From Xanthobacteraceae bacterium (GTDB taxonomy: Bacteria > Pseudomonadota > Alphaproteobacteria > Rhizobiales > Xanthobacteraceae), in contig JASHRR010000103.1 in assembly GCA_030037185.1 (NCBI GenBank), forward strand, positions 1-13,181: a stretch of 13,181 nucleotides of DNA, written 5' to 3'. Shown one piece after another: positions 7,330 through 13,181 of this stretch (the first letter of the stretch is position 1; each line of letters starts with the position of its first letter). The position numbers and the translations under genes were made by a program. The notes under the pieces are model-generated. The model was not told where the DNA came from. It ran no database searches and worked only from the letters and a program-made list of their open reading frames with translations.

Positions 7330-8049
7330 TTAGGCGTCCAACTCCCGGTAATGCCGGAAGATGCCCTGCTGGTTGAAGGCAATCCGCCGTTCTGAGGCGA
7401 GATAGGCGCTGAGGCGGGGACGGCCGGCGATGCGCTGGTGCACTGCGACGACACGGGGGATCTTCTTCTCCAGGCGCGCCATCGCGTTGGGAAAGGCGTA
7501 CCGGAGGCCCGCGACGACCTGGAAAAGCGACAGATCCGCATAGGTCAATCTGCGGCCGAGCAGATAGCCACCCCCGCTCGTCTCCAGGACGCCTTCGAAA
7601 TAGCGCAGGAACTTCGGCGCCCGGTGTTGCAGGAAATCGGCCGCACGCCGTTTTGCCGCGTGGCGCTGGTCCTGGTAATAAAGTCCGCTGGCAATCGGGT
7701 GATGGGTATCGTGAACCTCCGCTACCAGGTCGGCGATGGTGAGCTGCAATTGATGCGTCCACAGGCGTCCCGCATCGCTGCGCGGCGCGAGCCCGTGGCG
7801 GGTGCCAAGGAAGAGGAGGATATTTGCCGTCTGCCCGATGATAAGCTCGCCGCTTTTCAGGAACGGCGGCGCGAATGGAGGATGCTTGACGCGCTTGCCG
7901 TCGAGCAGCGTCATCAGCGCGGGCACGCCGCCGCCTCTGCCGGGGCTGCGCGCGACATCGGCATAGCTCTGCCCGAGCTCCTCAAGCGCGAGGCGGACGA
8001 ACTCGCCGCGTCCCTGGATGGTGGGCCAATAATATAATTCATATGGCAT
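7330..8049 (-). CDS. Glutathione S-transferase family protein
   Basis: 239-residue cytoplasmic protein with the two-domain GST layout. Residues about 1-90 are the thioredoxin-like domain, beginning MPYELYYWPTIQGRGEFVRLALEELG. Tyr7 falls where sigma/alpha-like GSTs have the glutathione-activating Tyr. GQTANILLFLG (about 72-82) matches the glutathione gamma-glutamyl binding segment. Residues about 95-235 are the helical domain, with the folding motif LTYADLSLFQV in the place of the family's N-capping box. Length is slightly above the common 200-230. The ATG has a poor Shine-Dalgarno site. It lies 215 nt downstream of the MmgE/PrpD gene on the same strand, so it may be in the same transcript or have its own promoter. 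Substrate unknown; the class assignment rests on the N-terminal motif only. Confidence 0.88.
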   Translation of the reverse strand: MPYELYYWPTIQGRGEFVRLALEELGQSYADVARSPGRGGGVPALMTLLDGKRVKHPPFAPPFLKSGELIIGQTANILLFLGTRHGLAPRSDAGRLWTHQLQLTIADLVAEVHDTHHPIASGLYYQDQRHAAKRRAADFLQHRAPKFLRYFEGVLETSGGGYLLGRRLTYADLSLFQVVAGLRYAFPNAMARLEKKIPRVVAVHQRIAGRPRLSAYLASERRIAFNQQGIFRHYRELDA

Positions 8050-8073
8050 TGCGATCAGCCTGCTCGTCGCGTG

Positions 8074-8129
8074 TTTAAAGGGTGCTCAGCTCCTGCGGAG
8101 CGCCGGGCGATGCGCGCGGTTTTTAAAGG
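8074..8129. repeat. Pair of TTTAAAGG direct repeats
   Basis: TTTAAAGG occurs at 8074-8081 and 8122-8129, each preceded by a similar GC-rich stretch (GCGTG and GCGGT). They lie 25 to 80 nt upstream of the GST-like gene's start on the minus strand. AT-rich repeats in a promoter position could be regulator sites, but they are short and may be chance. Confidence 0.25.
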
Positions 8130-8197
8130 ACCACCAGCGGCGGAACCTGCGGCCATTTAATGCCCGTTTCGCGGCGGATACGGTCGATTTTTGAACG

Positions 8198-8212
8198 CGG
8201 TGTTCGACACCG
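8198..8212. repeat. 15-bp dyad between the MmgE/PrpD and GST-like genes
   Basis: CGGTGT TCG ACACCG: perfect 6-bp arms around a 3-nt centre, about 53 nt after the MmgE/PrpD stop in the minus direction. On the minus strand it is followed shortly by an A-run, not a T-run, so it does not look like an intrinsic terminator. It could be an operator or an mRNA 3'-end hairpin. Confidence 0.35.
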
Positions 8213-8264
8213 TCGGCAAACGAATCCGCTCGCGCCCCGCCGCAACCGTGTGAAGAGAGCGCTG

Positions 8265-9671
8265 TCATGAACTTTTCCCGGCGAGCGCCGACACCAGCAC
8301 GCCGATATCGGTGAGTTTTTCGCAGCCGAGCACCAGCTCGACGATCCGCTCGGCCTGCCGGTCGCTTAAGGTGCGGCGCGCCAGCTTGCGGAATTTGTCG
8401 ACCACGTCAGCCTCACTGGCGAACTTGTGCTCGCTGCCGCGCGGCGCCTCCACCGTCTCGCTGGCGAGCGAGCCGTCCGTAAACGCGATTTCGACCCGCA
8501 CCAGATGCCGCAGCTTGGCGCCGCGCGCCGTGATGGCGGGATCGTGCACCACCGCGACCTTGGCGGCGAGCGCCAGGCGGCGCGGGTCAGTTACCGCCGC
8601 TTCGGAGAACTGATCGACAAAGACGTCGCCCTCGGCCAAGAGGGTGGCGACGCAGAACGGCAGGTTCATCTGCGCCGCGGTCAGTCCCTGCGGCCGGTAC
8701 GGCCAGCCGACGTGATCGACGGTCGCCTGCGAGCCATGGACGGTGATGTTGGCGACGTCATCGGCGGTGAAGCGGCGCCGCGCCGCAATCATGCGAATCG
8801 CATCGAGCGTGGTGTGGTTGCTGCCGACGCATGCGTAGAATTTAAGGGCGACGCCGAGCGTTTCGAACCGCTCGCCGAGCCCGGCAGTCAGCTCCGCCAG
8901 GTTGAAACGATCTTGCGAGCGCGAGAACGTGCTGCAGAACCCCCCATAGGGGCTCTCCAACACGTCGACGATCCCGGTGAACCCGGCTTCTGCCAGCAGG
9001 GCGCCGTAAAGCCCGCTCTGCGCGGCGCGGCCTGCGTGCATGCGTTTGACCATGGCGCCGTATTGCGCCGCCATCAGGCCGGCGGCCTGGGTGCCGGCGA
9101 TGCCAAGCGCATGCACGGCCCGATCGGCCGACAGCCGCAAGGCGGCGCCGGCGCCCGCCGCGGCCGCGAACACCCCGACGGTCGCCCCCGAATGCCAGCC
9201 CTGGCCGATATGTTGCGGTCCCATGCACAGGCCGACGCGCGGTCCGATCTCGTAGCCGGCGACCGCCGCGCGCACAACATCCTGTCCGCTCATGCCCGAG
9301 CGCAGCTCGGCCACCGCGATCAGCGCCGGCAGCGTCACGGCGCCCACGTGCAGCACGCCCGCCCGGTGGACATCGTCAAGCTCGAAGCTCTGGACCAGCG
9401 TCCCGTTGACGAGCGCCGCATGGGGGGCGGACAAACGCCGGCCGGTACCCCAGACCGCGCAGGCCCTGGTGTGGTCGAGCCCGCCGAGCGTCGCCAGCAG
9501 AATCCGGCTCCATGGCAGCTCTGCGCCATAGAGCGCGCAGCCGAGCGAATCGAGGATCAACAGCTTGATGCGGGCGATCACCTCGGCCGGAATGCGCTCA
9601 TAGGTCAGGCCGGCGACGAACTGCGCGATGCCTTTGGTGTAAGGGTTGTCGCCGCTGGGCGTGTGGCTCAT
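8265..9671 (-). CDS. MmgE/PrpD family protein (2-methylcitrate dehydratase-like)
   Basis: 468-residue cytoplasmic protein, normal length for the family that includes 2-methylcitrate dehydratase (PrpD) and cis-aconitate decarboxylase. Residues about 10-270 form the helical domain and about 275-400 the smaller alpha/beta lid, with helices returning at the end. Family motifs include SFELDDVH (95-102), His108 in VLHVGAV, GWHSGATVGVF (158-168, His160), AMVKRMHAGRAAQSG (206-220, Lys209) and LKFYACVGSNHTTLDA. These positions correspond to active-site residues known from cis-aconitate decarboxylase, so a lyase acting on a tricarboxylate-like acid is likely. The start ATG overlaps the stop of the upstream PrpB-like gene as ATGA, which implies coupled translation. 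True prpD loci carry prpC as well; none is here, so 2-methylcitrate as substrate is unproven. Confidence 0.9.
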   Translation of the reverse strand: MSHTPSGDNPYTKGIAQFVAGLTYERIPAEVIARIKLLILDSLGCALYGAELPWSRILLATLGGLDHTRACAVWGTGRRLSAPHAALVNGTLVQSFELDDVHRAGVLHVGAVTLPALIAVAELRSGMSGQDVVRAAVAGYEIGPRVGLCMGPQHIGQGWHSGATVGVFAAAAGAGAALRLSADRAVHALGIAGTQAAGLMAAQYGAMVKRMHAGRAAQSGLYGALLAEAGFTGIVDVLESPYGGFCSTFSRSQDRFNLAELTAGLGERFETLGVALKFYACVGSNHTTLDAIRMIAARRRFTADDVANITVHGSQATVDHVGWPYRPQGLTAAQMNLPFCVATLLAEGDVFVDQFSEAAVTDPRRLALAAKVAVVHDPAITARGAKLRHLVRVEIAFTDGSLASETVEAPRGSEHKFASEADVVDKFRKLARRTLSDRQAERIVELVLGCEKLTDIGVLVSALAGKSS

Positions 9672-10525
9672 GCGCGGTAGCGCCGGTCGCGGGCGAGGTA
9701 GCCGGCCGTATCAACGACCGCTTCGCGTTCCTTGAATGACGCCATGTCATCGATCATGGCGGCGGCGCTGCCGTCGCGCGCGATCGCCGCCAGCACCCGC
9801 TGCATCGCCCTGATGGCGGCGCGCTGGGTATCGCTCGGAATGATCACCACGTGGTACCCCAGCTCCTGCAGCCGCGACACCCCCAGTAACGGTGTCTTAC
9901 CGCCATGGAACATGTTGATGAGCTTGTAGCCGGGCAGGCGCGTTGCGATGTCGGCGATCTCATCCTCGGTGGTCGGCGCCTCGACAAAGATCATGTCGGC
10001 GCCGGCCTCGAGATAGGCGGCGGCGCGCTCGAGGGCCGCCGCGTAGCCTTCCACCGCAATCGCGTCGGTGCGGCCGATAACGACGAAATCGGGATCATGC
10101 AACGCGTCGCGTACGGCATTCAGCCGCTGCACCATCTCGGCTGTCGGCACCAGCGCCTTGTCGTCATAATGGCCGCATTTCTTGGGGAATGCCTGGTCCT
10201 CCAGATGGAACGCCGCCACCCCCGCACGCTCGAAGGCGCGCGCTGCACGCTGCGCCGTGAGCGCGTTGCCGTAACCGGTATCGGCGTCCGCGATCACCGG
10301 CACCCCGACCGCCTCGACGATTTCGGCGAGCCGGCGGACGATTTCGTCCGGCGTCATCAGGCCGATGTCGGGCACGCCGGTCGAACGTGCGATGGCGCCG
10401 CCGCTGGCATAGGCGGCCGGAAAACCGGCCTGCTCCACAAGACGCGCCGACAGCCCGTCGAAGGCGCCGGGCGCGACCACGATGGCACCGCCCAGCATGG
10501 ATCTGAATTTGGTGGTGGCGCGCAC
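9668..10525 (-). CDS. Isocitrate lyase/PEP mutase superfamily protein (PrpB-like lyase)
   Basis: 285-residue TIM-barrel enzyme, close to the usual length of methylisocitrate lyase (about 295). It has VAPGAFDGLSARLVEQAGFPAAYASGGAIA (18-47), the Mg-binding DADTGYGN (80-87) and KKCGH (115-119), with the Cys that acts as acid in C-C bond-cleaving members. The Cys argues for a lyase over a phosphonate mutase. Later motifs include HLEDQ, IGRTDA and GADMIFVEAP. The chosen start is GTG 10525: it gives the normal N-terminus, with GGAGA about 10 nt upstream; the first ATG (about 10498) would trim nine residues. It is transcribed before the MmgE/PrpD gene and overlaps it by 4 nt, so the two probably act on successive intermediates. 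Methylisocitrate, 2,3-dimethylmalate or oxaloacetate-type substrates are all possible. Confidence 0.9.
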   Translation of the reverse strand: MRATTKFRSMLGGAIVVAPGAFDGLSARLVEQAGFPAAYASGGAIARSTGVPDIGLMTPDEIVRRLAEIVEAVGVPVIADADTGYGNALTAQRAARAFERAGVAAFHLEDQAFPKKCGHYDDKALVPTAEMVQRLNAVRDALHDPDFVVIGRTDAIAVEGYAAALERAAAYLEAGADMIFVEAPTTEDEIADIATRLPGYKLINMFHGGKTPLLGVSRLQELGYHVVIIPSDTQRAAIRAMQRVLAAIARDGSAAAMIDDMASFKEREAVVDTAGYLARDRRYRA

Positions 10526-10651
10526 GCTGAGGTGTCTCCGCTGTTGGGGCGACTGGCGCCGGGTTTGGCTTGCGGCGCGACCCTAGCATAGCCCGGCGGC
10601 GCAACGGCAGACCGCATCCAATCGCGCACCACTGGGCCGAGCCCCGCAGCC
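10526..10651. other. 126-bp gap between selA and the PrpB-like gene
   Basis: Both flanking genes run on the minus strand. No gene, clear hairpin-plus-T terminator or strong promoter is visible. The gap is wide enough for a separate promoter for the PrpB/PrpD-like pair, so membership in one operon with selA is uncertain. Confidence 0.4.
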
Positions 10652-12061
10652 TCACCGCAGCGACGAGCCGCCGGGTATTCTCAATTCTGTCAGATTGGCC
10701 ACAAACGCCCGTTCGTCATCGAGGCATCTTAAATCGAGAATCAGGCCGTCGTTGGCGATGCGGCCGATCACCGGCGTCGGCAGACGGCGCAGCGAAGCCG
10801 CGAGCTCGGCGAGCACTCGCCCGGCGCCGCGCCGCACGGTGCAACGAATCGTCAGCCCGGCGCTGGCAATGGTGTGGCGGGGCAGTGCGCCGGAGCCGAT
10901 CTCGCTATCGCATGCCACGACATCAACCGCAAAGCCGCCGCCAAGCCGTTGTTGCAGAGCCGGCCGCAACCGGGACGCCACCCCGGCAATGTCCGCGGCC
11001 GGGCGCGTCAAAAGGCGCAGCGTCGGCAGCCGCGCGGTCAGCCGGCCGGGATCGCGATAGAGCTTGAGCGTCGCTTCCAGTGCCCCAAGGCGCGCCTTGT
11101 CGATGCGCAGCGCGCGCTTCAACGGATTCCTGTTGATGCGCGACACCAAATCGGCGCGTCCGACGATGAATCCGGCTTGCGGGCCTCCCAGCAGCTTGTC
11201 GCCCGAGAACGTCACAAGATCGGCCGCCGCCACCGCCTGCGCAACCGTCGGCTCGTGGGGAAGGCCGAAGCGGACGAGATCAATGAGGGTGCCGGAGCCG
11301 AGATCATCGACCACAGGCACGCCGTGACGGTGCGCCAGCGGGGCGAGCGAAGCGGCCGCAACCTGCGCCGTAAACCCCTCAATGCGGTAGTTCGAGGGAT
11401 GGACCTTCAGCACCACGCCGGTCTTCGGCCCCAGCGCTTGGGCATAGTCCTTGAGGTGGGTGCGGTTCGTGGTGCCGACCTCAACCAGCCTGGCGCCGGC
11501 GCGGCTCATGATCTCCGGCATGCGGAAAGCGCCGCCGATCTCGATCAACTCGCCGCGCGATACGATCGCCTCACGACCCCTGGCGAGCGTGTTGAGGACC
11601 AGGAGCACGGCAGCGGCGTTGTTGTTGACGACGGTGGCGTCCTCGGCACCGGTGAGCTCGCGCAGCAGATCGCGCAGAAGGTCGTCGCGGTCGCCGCGCC
11701 CGCCGCCGTCAAGATCGTATTCGAGCGCTACCGCGTTGCCCATCGCCTCGGCCGCCGCGGCGATTGCGGCGTCCGCGACCACGGCGCGGCCGAGATTGGT
11801 GTGCAGCACGGTGCCGGTGAGATTATAGACTGGCTTGAGGCGCGGAGCGTCGGCGGCCTCCAGTCGGGCGAAGGCCAGGGCGGCAGCATCGCCCGGCGCG
11901 ATCGCCAGGCCGTTGCGGCGCAATTGCGCGAGCTCCTCGCGCACCGCATCGACAACGGCGCGATGCCCGAACCGTGCCGCCGCCGCCTGCGCGGTGGCGC
12001 TGCGCAACACAGTGTCAACGGCCGGCAATCGGCGCCGGTGTGGTGCCTGCGTGTTCGCCAT
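10652..12061 (-). CDS. selA: L-seryl-tRNA(Sec) selenium transferase (selenocysteine synthase)
   Basis: PLP enzyme that converts Ser-tRNA(Sec) to Sec-tRNA(Sec) with selenophosphate, in the cytoplasm. It has 469 residues, against 463 in E. coli. The N-terminal tRNA-binding region is LPAVDTVLRS (12-21). The catalytic core shows YNLTGTVLHTNLGRA, EYDLDGGGRGDRD, NNNAAAVLLVLNTLA, SRGELIEIGGAFRMPEIM, EVGTTNRTHLKDY, KVHPSNYRIEGFT and DDLGSGTLIDL. The PLP lysine is Lys289 in TFSGDKLLGGPQAG (Lys295 in E. coli). ATG 12061 gives the family N-terminus and has GGGGAG about 11 nt upstream; the frame stays open to 12217 but that extension is arginine-rich and not SelA-like. selB usually follows directly, but here the stop is followed after 126 nt by the PrpB-like gene. 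selB, selD and selC are not visible in this window. Intact motifs argue for a working gene. Confidence 0.95.
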   Translation of the reverse strand: MANTQAPHRRRLPAVDTVLRSATAQAAAARFGHRAVVDAVREELAQLRRNGLAIAPGDAAALAFARLEAADAPRLKPVYNLTGTVLHTNLGRAVVADAAIAAAAEAMGNAVALEYDLDGGGRGDRDDLLRDLLRELTGAEDATVVNNNAAAVLLVLNTLARGREAIVSRGELIEIGGAFRMPEIMSRAGARLVEVGTTNRTHLKDYAQALGPKTGVVLKVHPSNYRIEGFTAQVAAASLAPLAHRHGVPVVDDLGSGTLIDLVRFGLPHEPTVAQAVAAADLVTFSGDKLLGGPQAGFIVGRADLVSRINRNPLKRALRIDKARLGALEATLKLYRDPGRLTARLPTLRLLTRPAADIAGVASRLRPALQQRLGGGFAVDVVACDSEIGSGALPRHTIASAGLTIRCTVRRGAGRVLAELAASLRRLPTPVIGRIANDGLILDLRCLDDERAFVANLTELRIPGGSSLR

Positions 12062-12353
12062 CCGCGTGTCGTTCTCCCCGTCCGCGTCGCAACAAACTGC
12101 AGAAGCCGGCCCACCGCAAACACTTTCTTGCCGTTCCCGCCGCGAATCAGCAGCGCGCCGGCGTGACCGGTATCGGCGGTGGTGCGGTGGGGCTTGCGAC
12201 CTCGGCTGCCGCCGCATTCCGGGCCGATCGCAAAGGCCAGGTTTTGGCCGATCGGCTCATCGCGGGGAGGCGCAACCAGTGATGGCAGGTGCAGCCGGGC
12301 TCGGGCGGCGGCGCCACAGCGCGCAAACCGCATTGCCATATTGCGGGCGCAGT

Positions 12354-12381
12354 CGCGGATTTCGCTGCGCTCAATGCGGGC
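12354..12381 (-). repeat. Dispersed palindromic intergenic repeat (Bradyrhizobium-type), by resemblance
   Basis: On the minus strand this reads AGCCCGCATTGAGCGCAGCG followed by AAATCCGC. It closely resembles an imperfect palindromic repeat that I recall as common between genes in Bradyrhizobium and relatives, often mis-translated as RIERSEIRD; that peptide occurs here in frame. The arms CGCGGATT and AATGCGGG match at 6 of 8 positions around a GCTGCGC centre. Only one copy is visible here, so the call rests on recall and needs a genome-wide count. Confidence 0.45.
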
Positions 12382-12403
12382 TGCAATGCCGGGCGAGATG
12401 GCG

Positions 12404-12409
12404 TATAAC
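12404..12409 (+). promoter_or_regulatory. Possible -10 box for lptF
   Basis: TATAAC, a 5/6 match to the -10 consensus, 71 nt before the lptF start. The hexamer 17 nt upstream (CTGCAA) is a poor -35 box, so this is only a candidate. Confidence 0.25.
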
Positions 12410-12480
12410 ACCGCCAACCGCGGGGCGATCTCTTCATCCAGCGGCCCGCCGATGCGGGCATGAACCGAACCACGAGCATC

Positions 12481-13181
12481 ATGGTTTCGATTGATCGCTA
12501 CATATTCCGCACGATTTTCAGCGGCTTTCTGCTGATCCTCATCAACCTCACCCTGGTGATCTGGATCACCCAGATTCTGCGCGAGGTCGACCTGATCACC
12601 AATCAGGGCCAGACCATCCTGGTATTCCTGCGCATCACCAGCCTCCTGGTGCCGATCCTGATGCTGGTGATCGCCCCGATCGCGATCGTCATCGCCATCT
12701 GCTACGCGTTGACCAAACTCAACGGCGATTCCGAGCTGGTGGTGATGAATGCGGCCGGCGTTTCGCCACGCCGGACATTTTGGCCGGTATTCCTGTCATG
12801 CATCATTGTCGCGGTCTTCGTTGCCTGTCTTTCCGCCTATTTGGCGCCGTGGCTGCAGCGAAAGATGGCCTCTGAGCTGACCAGGGTGAGAACCGACGTC
12901 GTTTCAAACATCGTGCGCCCGGGAGCCTTCACCTCCGTCGACCGCGGTCTGATATTCCACATTCGCGAGCGGCGCGGCGAGAACCAGTTTCAGGGGGTTT
13001 TCATCGACGACACGCGTGACCCTGAGGAGCGCGTCACCATCGTGGCCGAATACGGCCAGATCGTCGAGCGGGACGAAAATGCATTTCTGGTGATGCGCGA
13101 CGGCAACGTGCAGCGCCGCCGCAGCAAGGAACGCGACCCCACCATTGTGGTGTTCGACCAATATGCCTTCGACCTCAGCCG
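12481..13181 (+). CDS. lptF: LPS export ABC transporter permease LptF, 5' part
   Basis: Inner-membrane permease of the LptB2FG complex, which pulls lipopolysaccharide out of the inner membrane and pushes it along the LptC-LptA bridge. About 233 residues are present. They begin MVSIDRYIFRTIFSGFLLILINLTLVIWITQILREVDLI, the family's first membrane helix and coupling region. Two further hydrophobic segments lie at about 52-78 and 97-121, with NGDSELVVMNAAGVSPRRTFWP between them, the cytoplasmic part that contacts the ATPase LptB. After SAYLAPWLQRKM the periplasmic jelly-roll domain starts and is cut by the edge. ATG 12481 gives the typical N-terminus; an in-frame ATG at 12460 would add seven residues, and neither has a strong ribosome site. 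lptG is expected next, beyond the window. This is a housekeeping gene in Gram-negatives. Confidence 0.93.
   Translation, partial: MVSIDRYIFRTIFSGFLLILINLTLVIWITQILREVDLITNQGQTILVFLRITSLLVPILMLVIAPIAIVIAICYALTKLNGDSELVVMNAAGVSPRRTFWPVFLSCIIVAVFVACLSAYLAPWLQRKMASELTRVRTDVVSNIVRPGAFTSVDRGLIFHIRERRGENQFQGVFIDDTRDPEERVTIVAEYGQIVERDENAFLVMRDGNVQRRRSKERDPTIVVFDQYAFDLS

Larger units (their letters stand above)
12062..12480. other. 419-bp divergent intergenic region between selA and lptF
   Basis: It should hold promoters for selA (minus) and lptF (plus). It also carries the dispersed-repeat-like element at 12354-12381. On the minus strand, about 12270-12070 reads as an open frame with high GC at third positions (DEPIGQNLAFAIGPECGG...RGGNGKKVFAVGRLLQF), which runs on out of frame over the start of selA. 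I do not recognise it and do not call it a gene. It may be a decayed coding remnant or chance. Confidence 0.4.

Noticed and set aside
8427..9680. Long plus-strand open frame (417 codons)
   Set aside because: It mirrors the MmgE/PrpD gene on the other strand; no motif or ribosome site supports it.
10874..12166. Long plus-strand open frame (430 codons)
   Set aside because: It is antisense to selA, and the amino-acid make-up is typical of a shadow frame.
12062..12217. 52-residue N-terminal extension of selA
   Set aside because: It is Arg-rich and unlike SelA; the ATG at 12061 gives the expected family start and has a purine-rich ribosome site.
12062..12480. A selC tRNA near selA
   Set aside because: I looked for the long acceptor and extra arm and a UCA anticodon loop in the gap and saw nothing that fits.

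Overview
The window is high-GC, tightly packed DNA that looks alphaproteobacterial, most like the Bradyrhizobium/Rhodopseudomonas side of Hyphomicrobiales. This placement is an inference from the gene mix (oxalyl-CoA decarboxylase, OxlT-type carrier, FCD-type GntR regulator, orphan TAXI and ModA-like receptors, MmgE/PrpD paralogue), from the LptF sequence and from a repeat resembling a dispersed intergenic repeat I associate with that group. I found no rRNA, tRNA, CRISPR, transposase or phage gene.

Left part (1-3258, minus strand): an oxalate module. In transcription order it is an OxlT-like MFS carrier with both charged residues known from OxlT, then a GntR/FCD regulator, then oxalyl-CoA decarboxylase (oxc), cut by the left edge. 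The regulator and oxc are 32 nt apart and probably cotranscribed. An AT-rich palindrome upstream of the regulator looks like its operator. Formyl-CoA transferase, the usual partner of oxc, is not in the window. The likely working model is oxalate in and formate out through the carrier, decarboxylation of oxalyl-CoA by Oxc, and control by the GntR protein.

Middle part (3659-7005, plus strand): transcribed away from the oxalate genes. It holds a D-2-hydroxyacid dehydrogenase, a secreted ModA-like binding protein, and a membrane-anchored TAXI-type binding protein with an unusual second membrane segment and a cytoplasmic coiled-coil tail. No permease is present. A strong 10-bp perfect inverted repeat lies between the dehydrogenase and the ModA-like gene.

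Right part (7330-12061, minus strand): in transcription order selA (selenocysteine synthase), a PrpB-like lyase of the isocitrate lyase/PEP mutase superfamily, an MmgE/PrpD protein overlapping it by ATGA, and a glutathione S-transferase-like protein. The PrpB/PrpD-like pair has no citrate synthase neighbour, so its substrate is open. selA has no selB, selD or selC beside it here.

Right edge (12481-13181, plus strand): the start of lptF, a permease subunit of the lipopolysaccharide exporter, divergent from selA. The 419-bp gap between them carries the repeat mentioned above. Nothing in the window is clearly a novel system. The least ordinary items are the two-membrane-segment TAXI receptor with its ModA-like neighbour, the PrpB/PrpD-like pair, and the nested hairpin near 4.7 kb.
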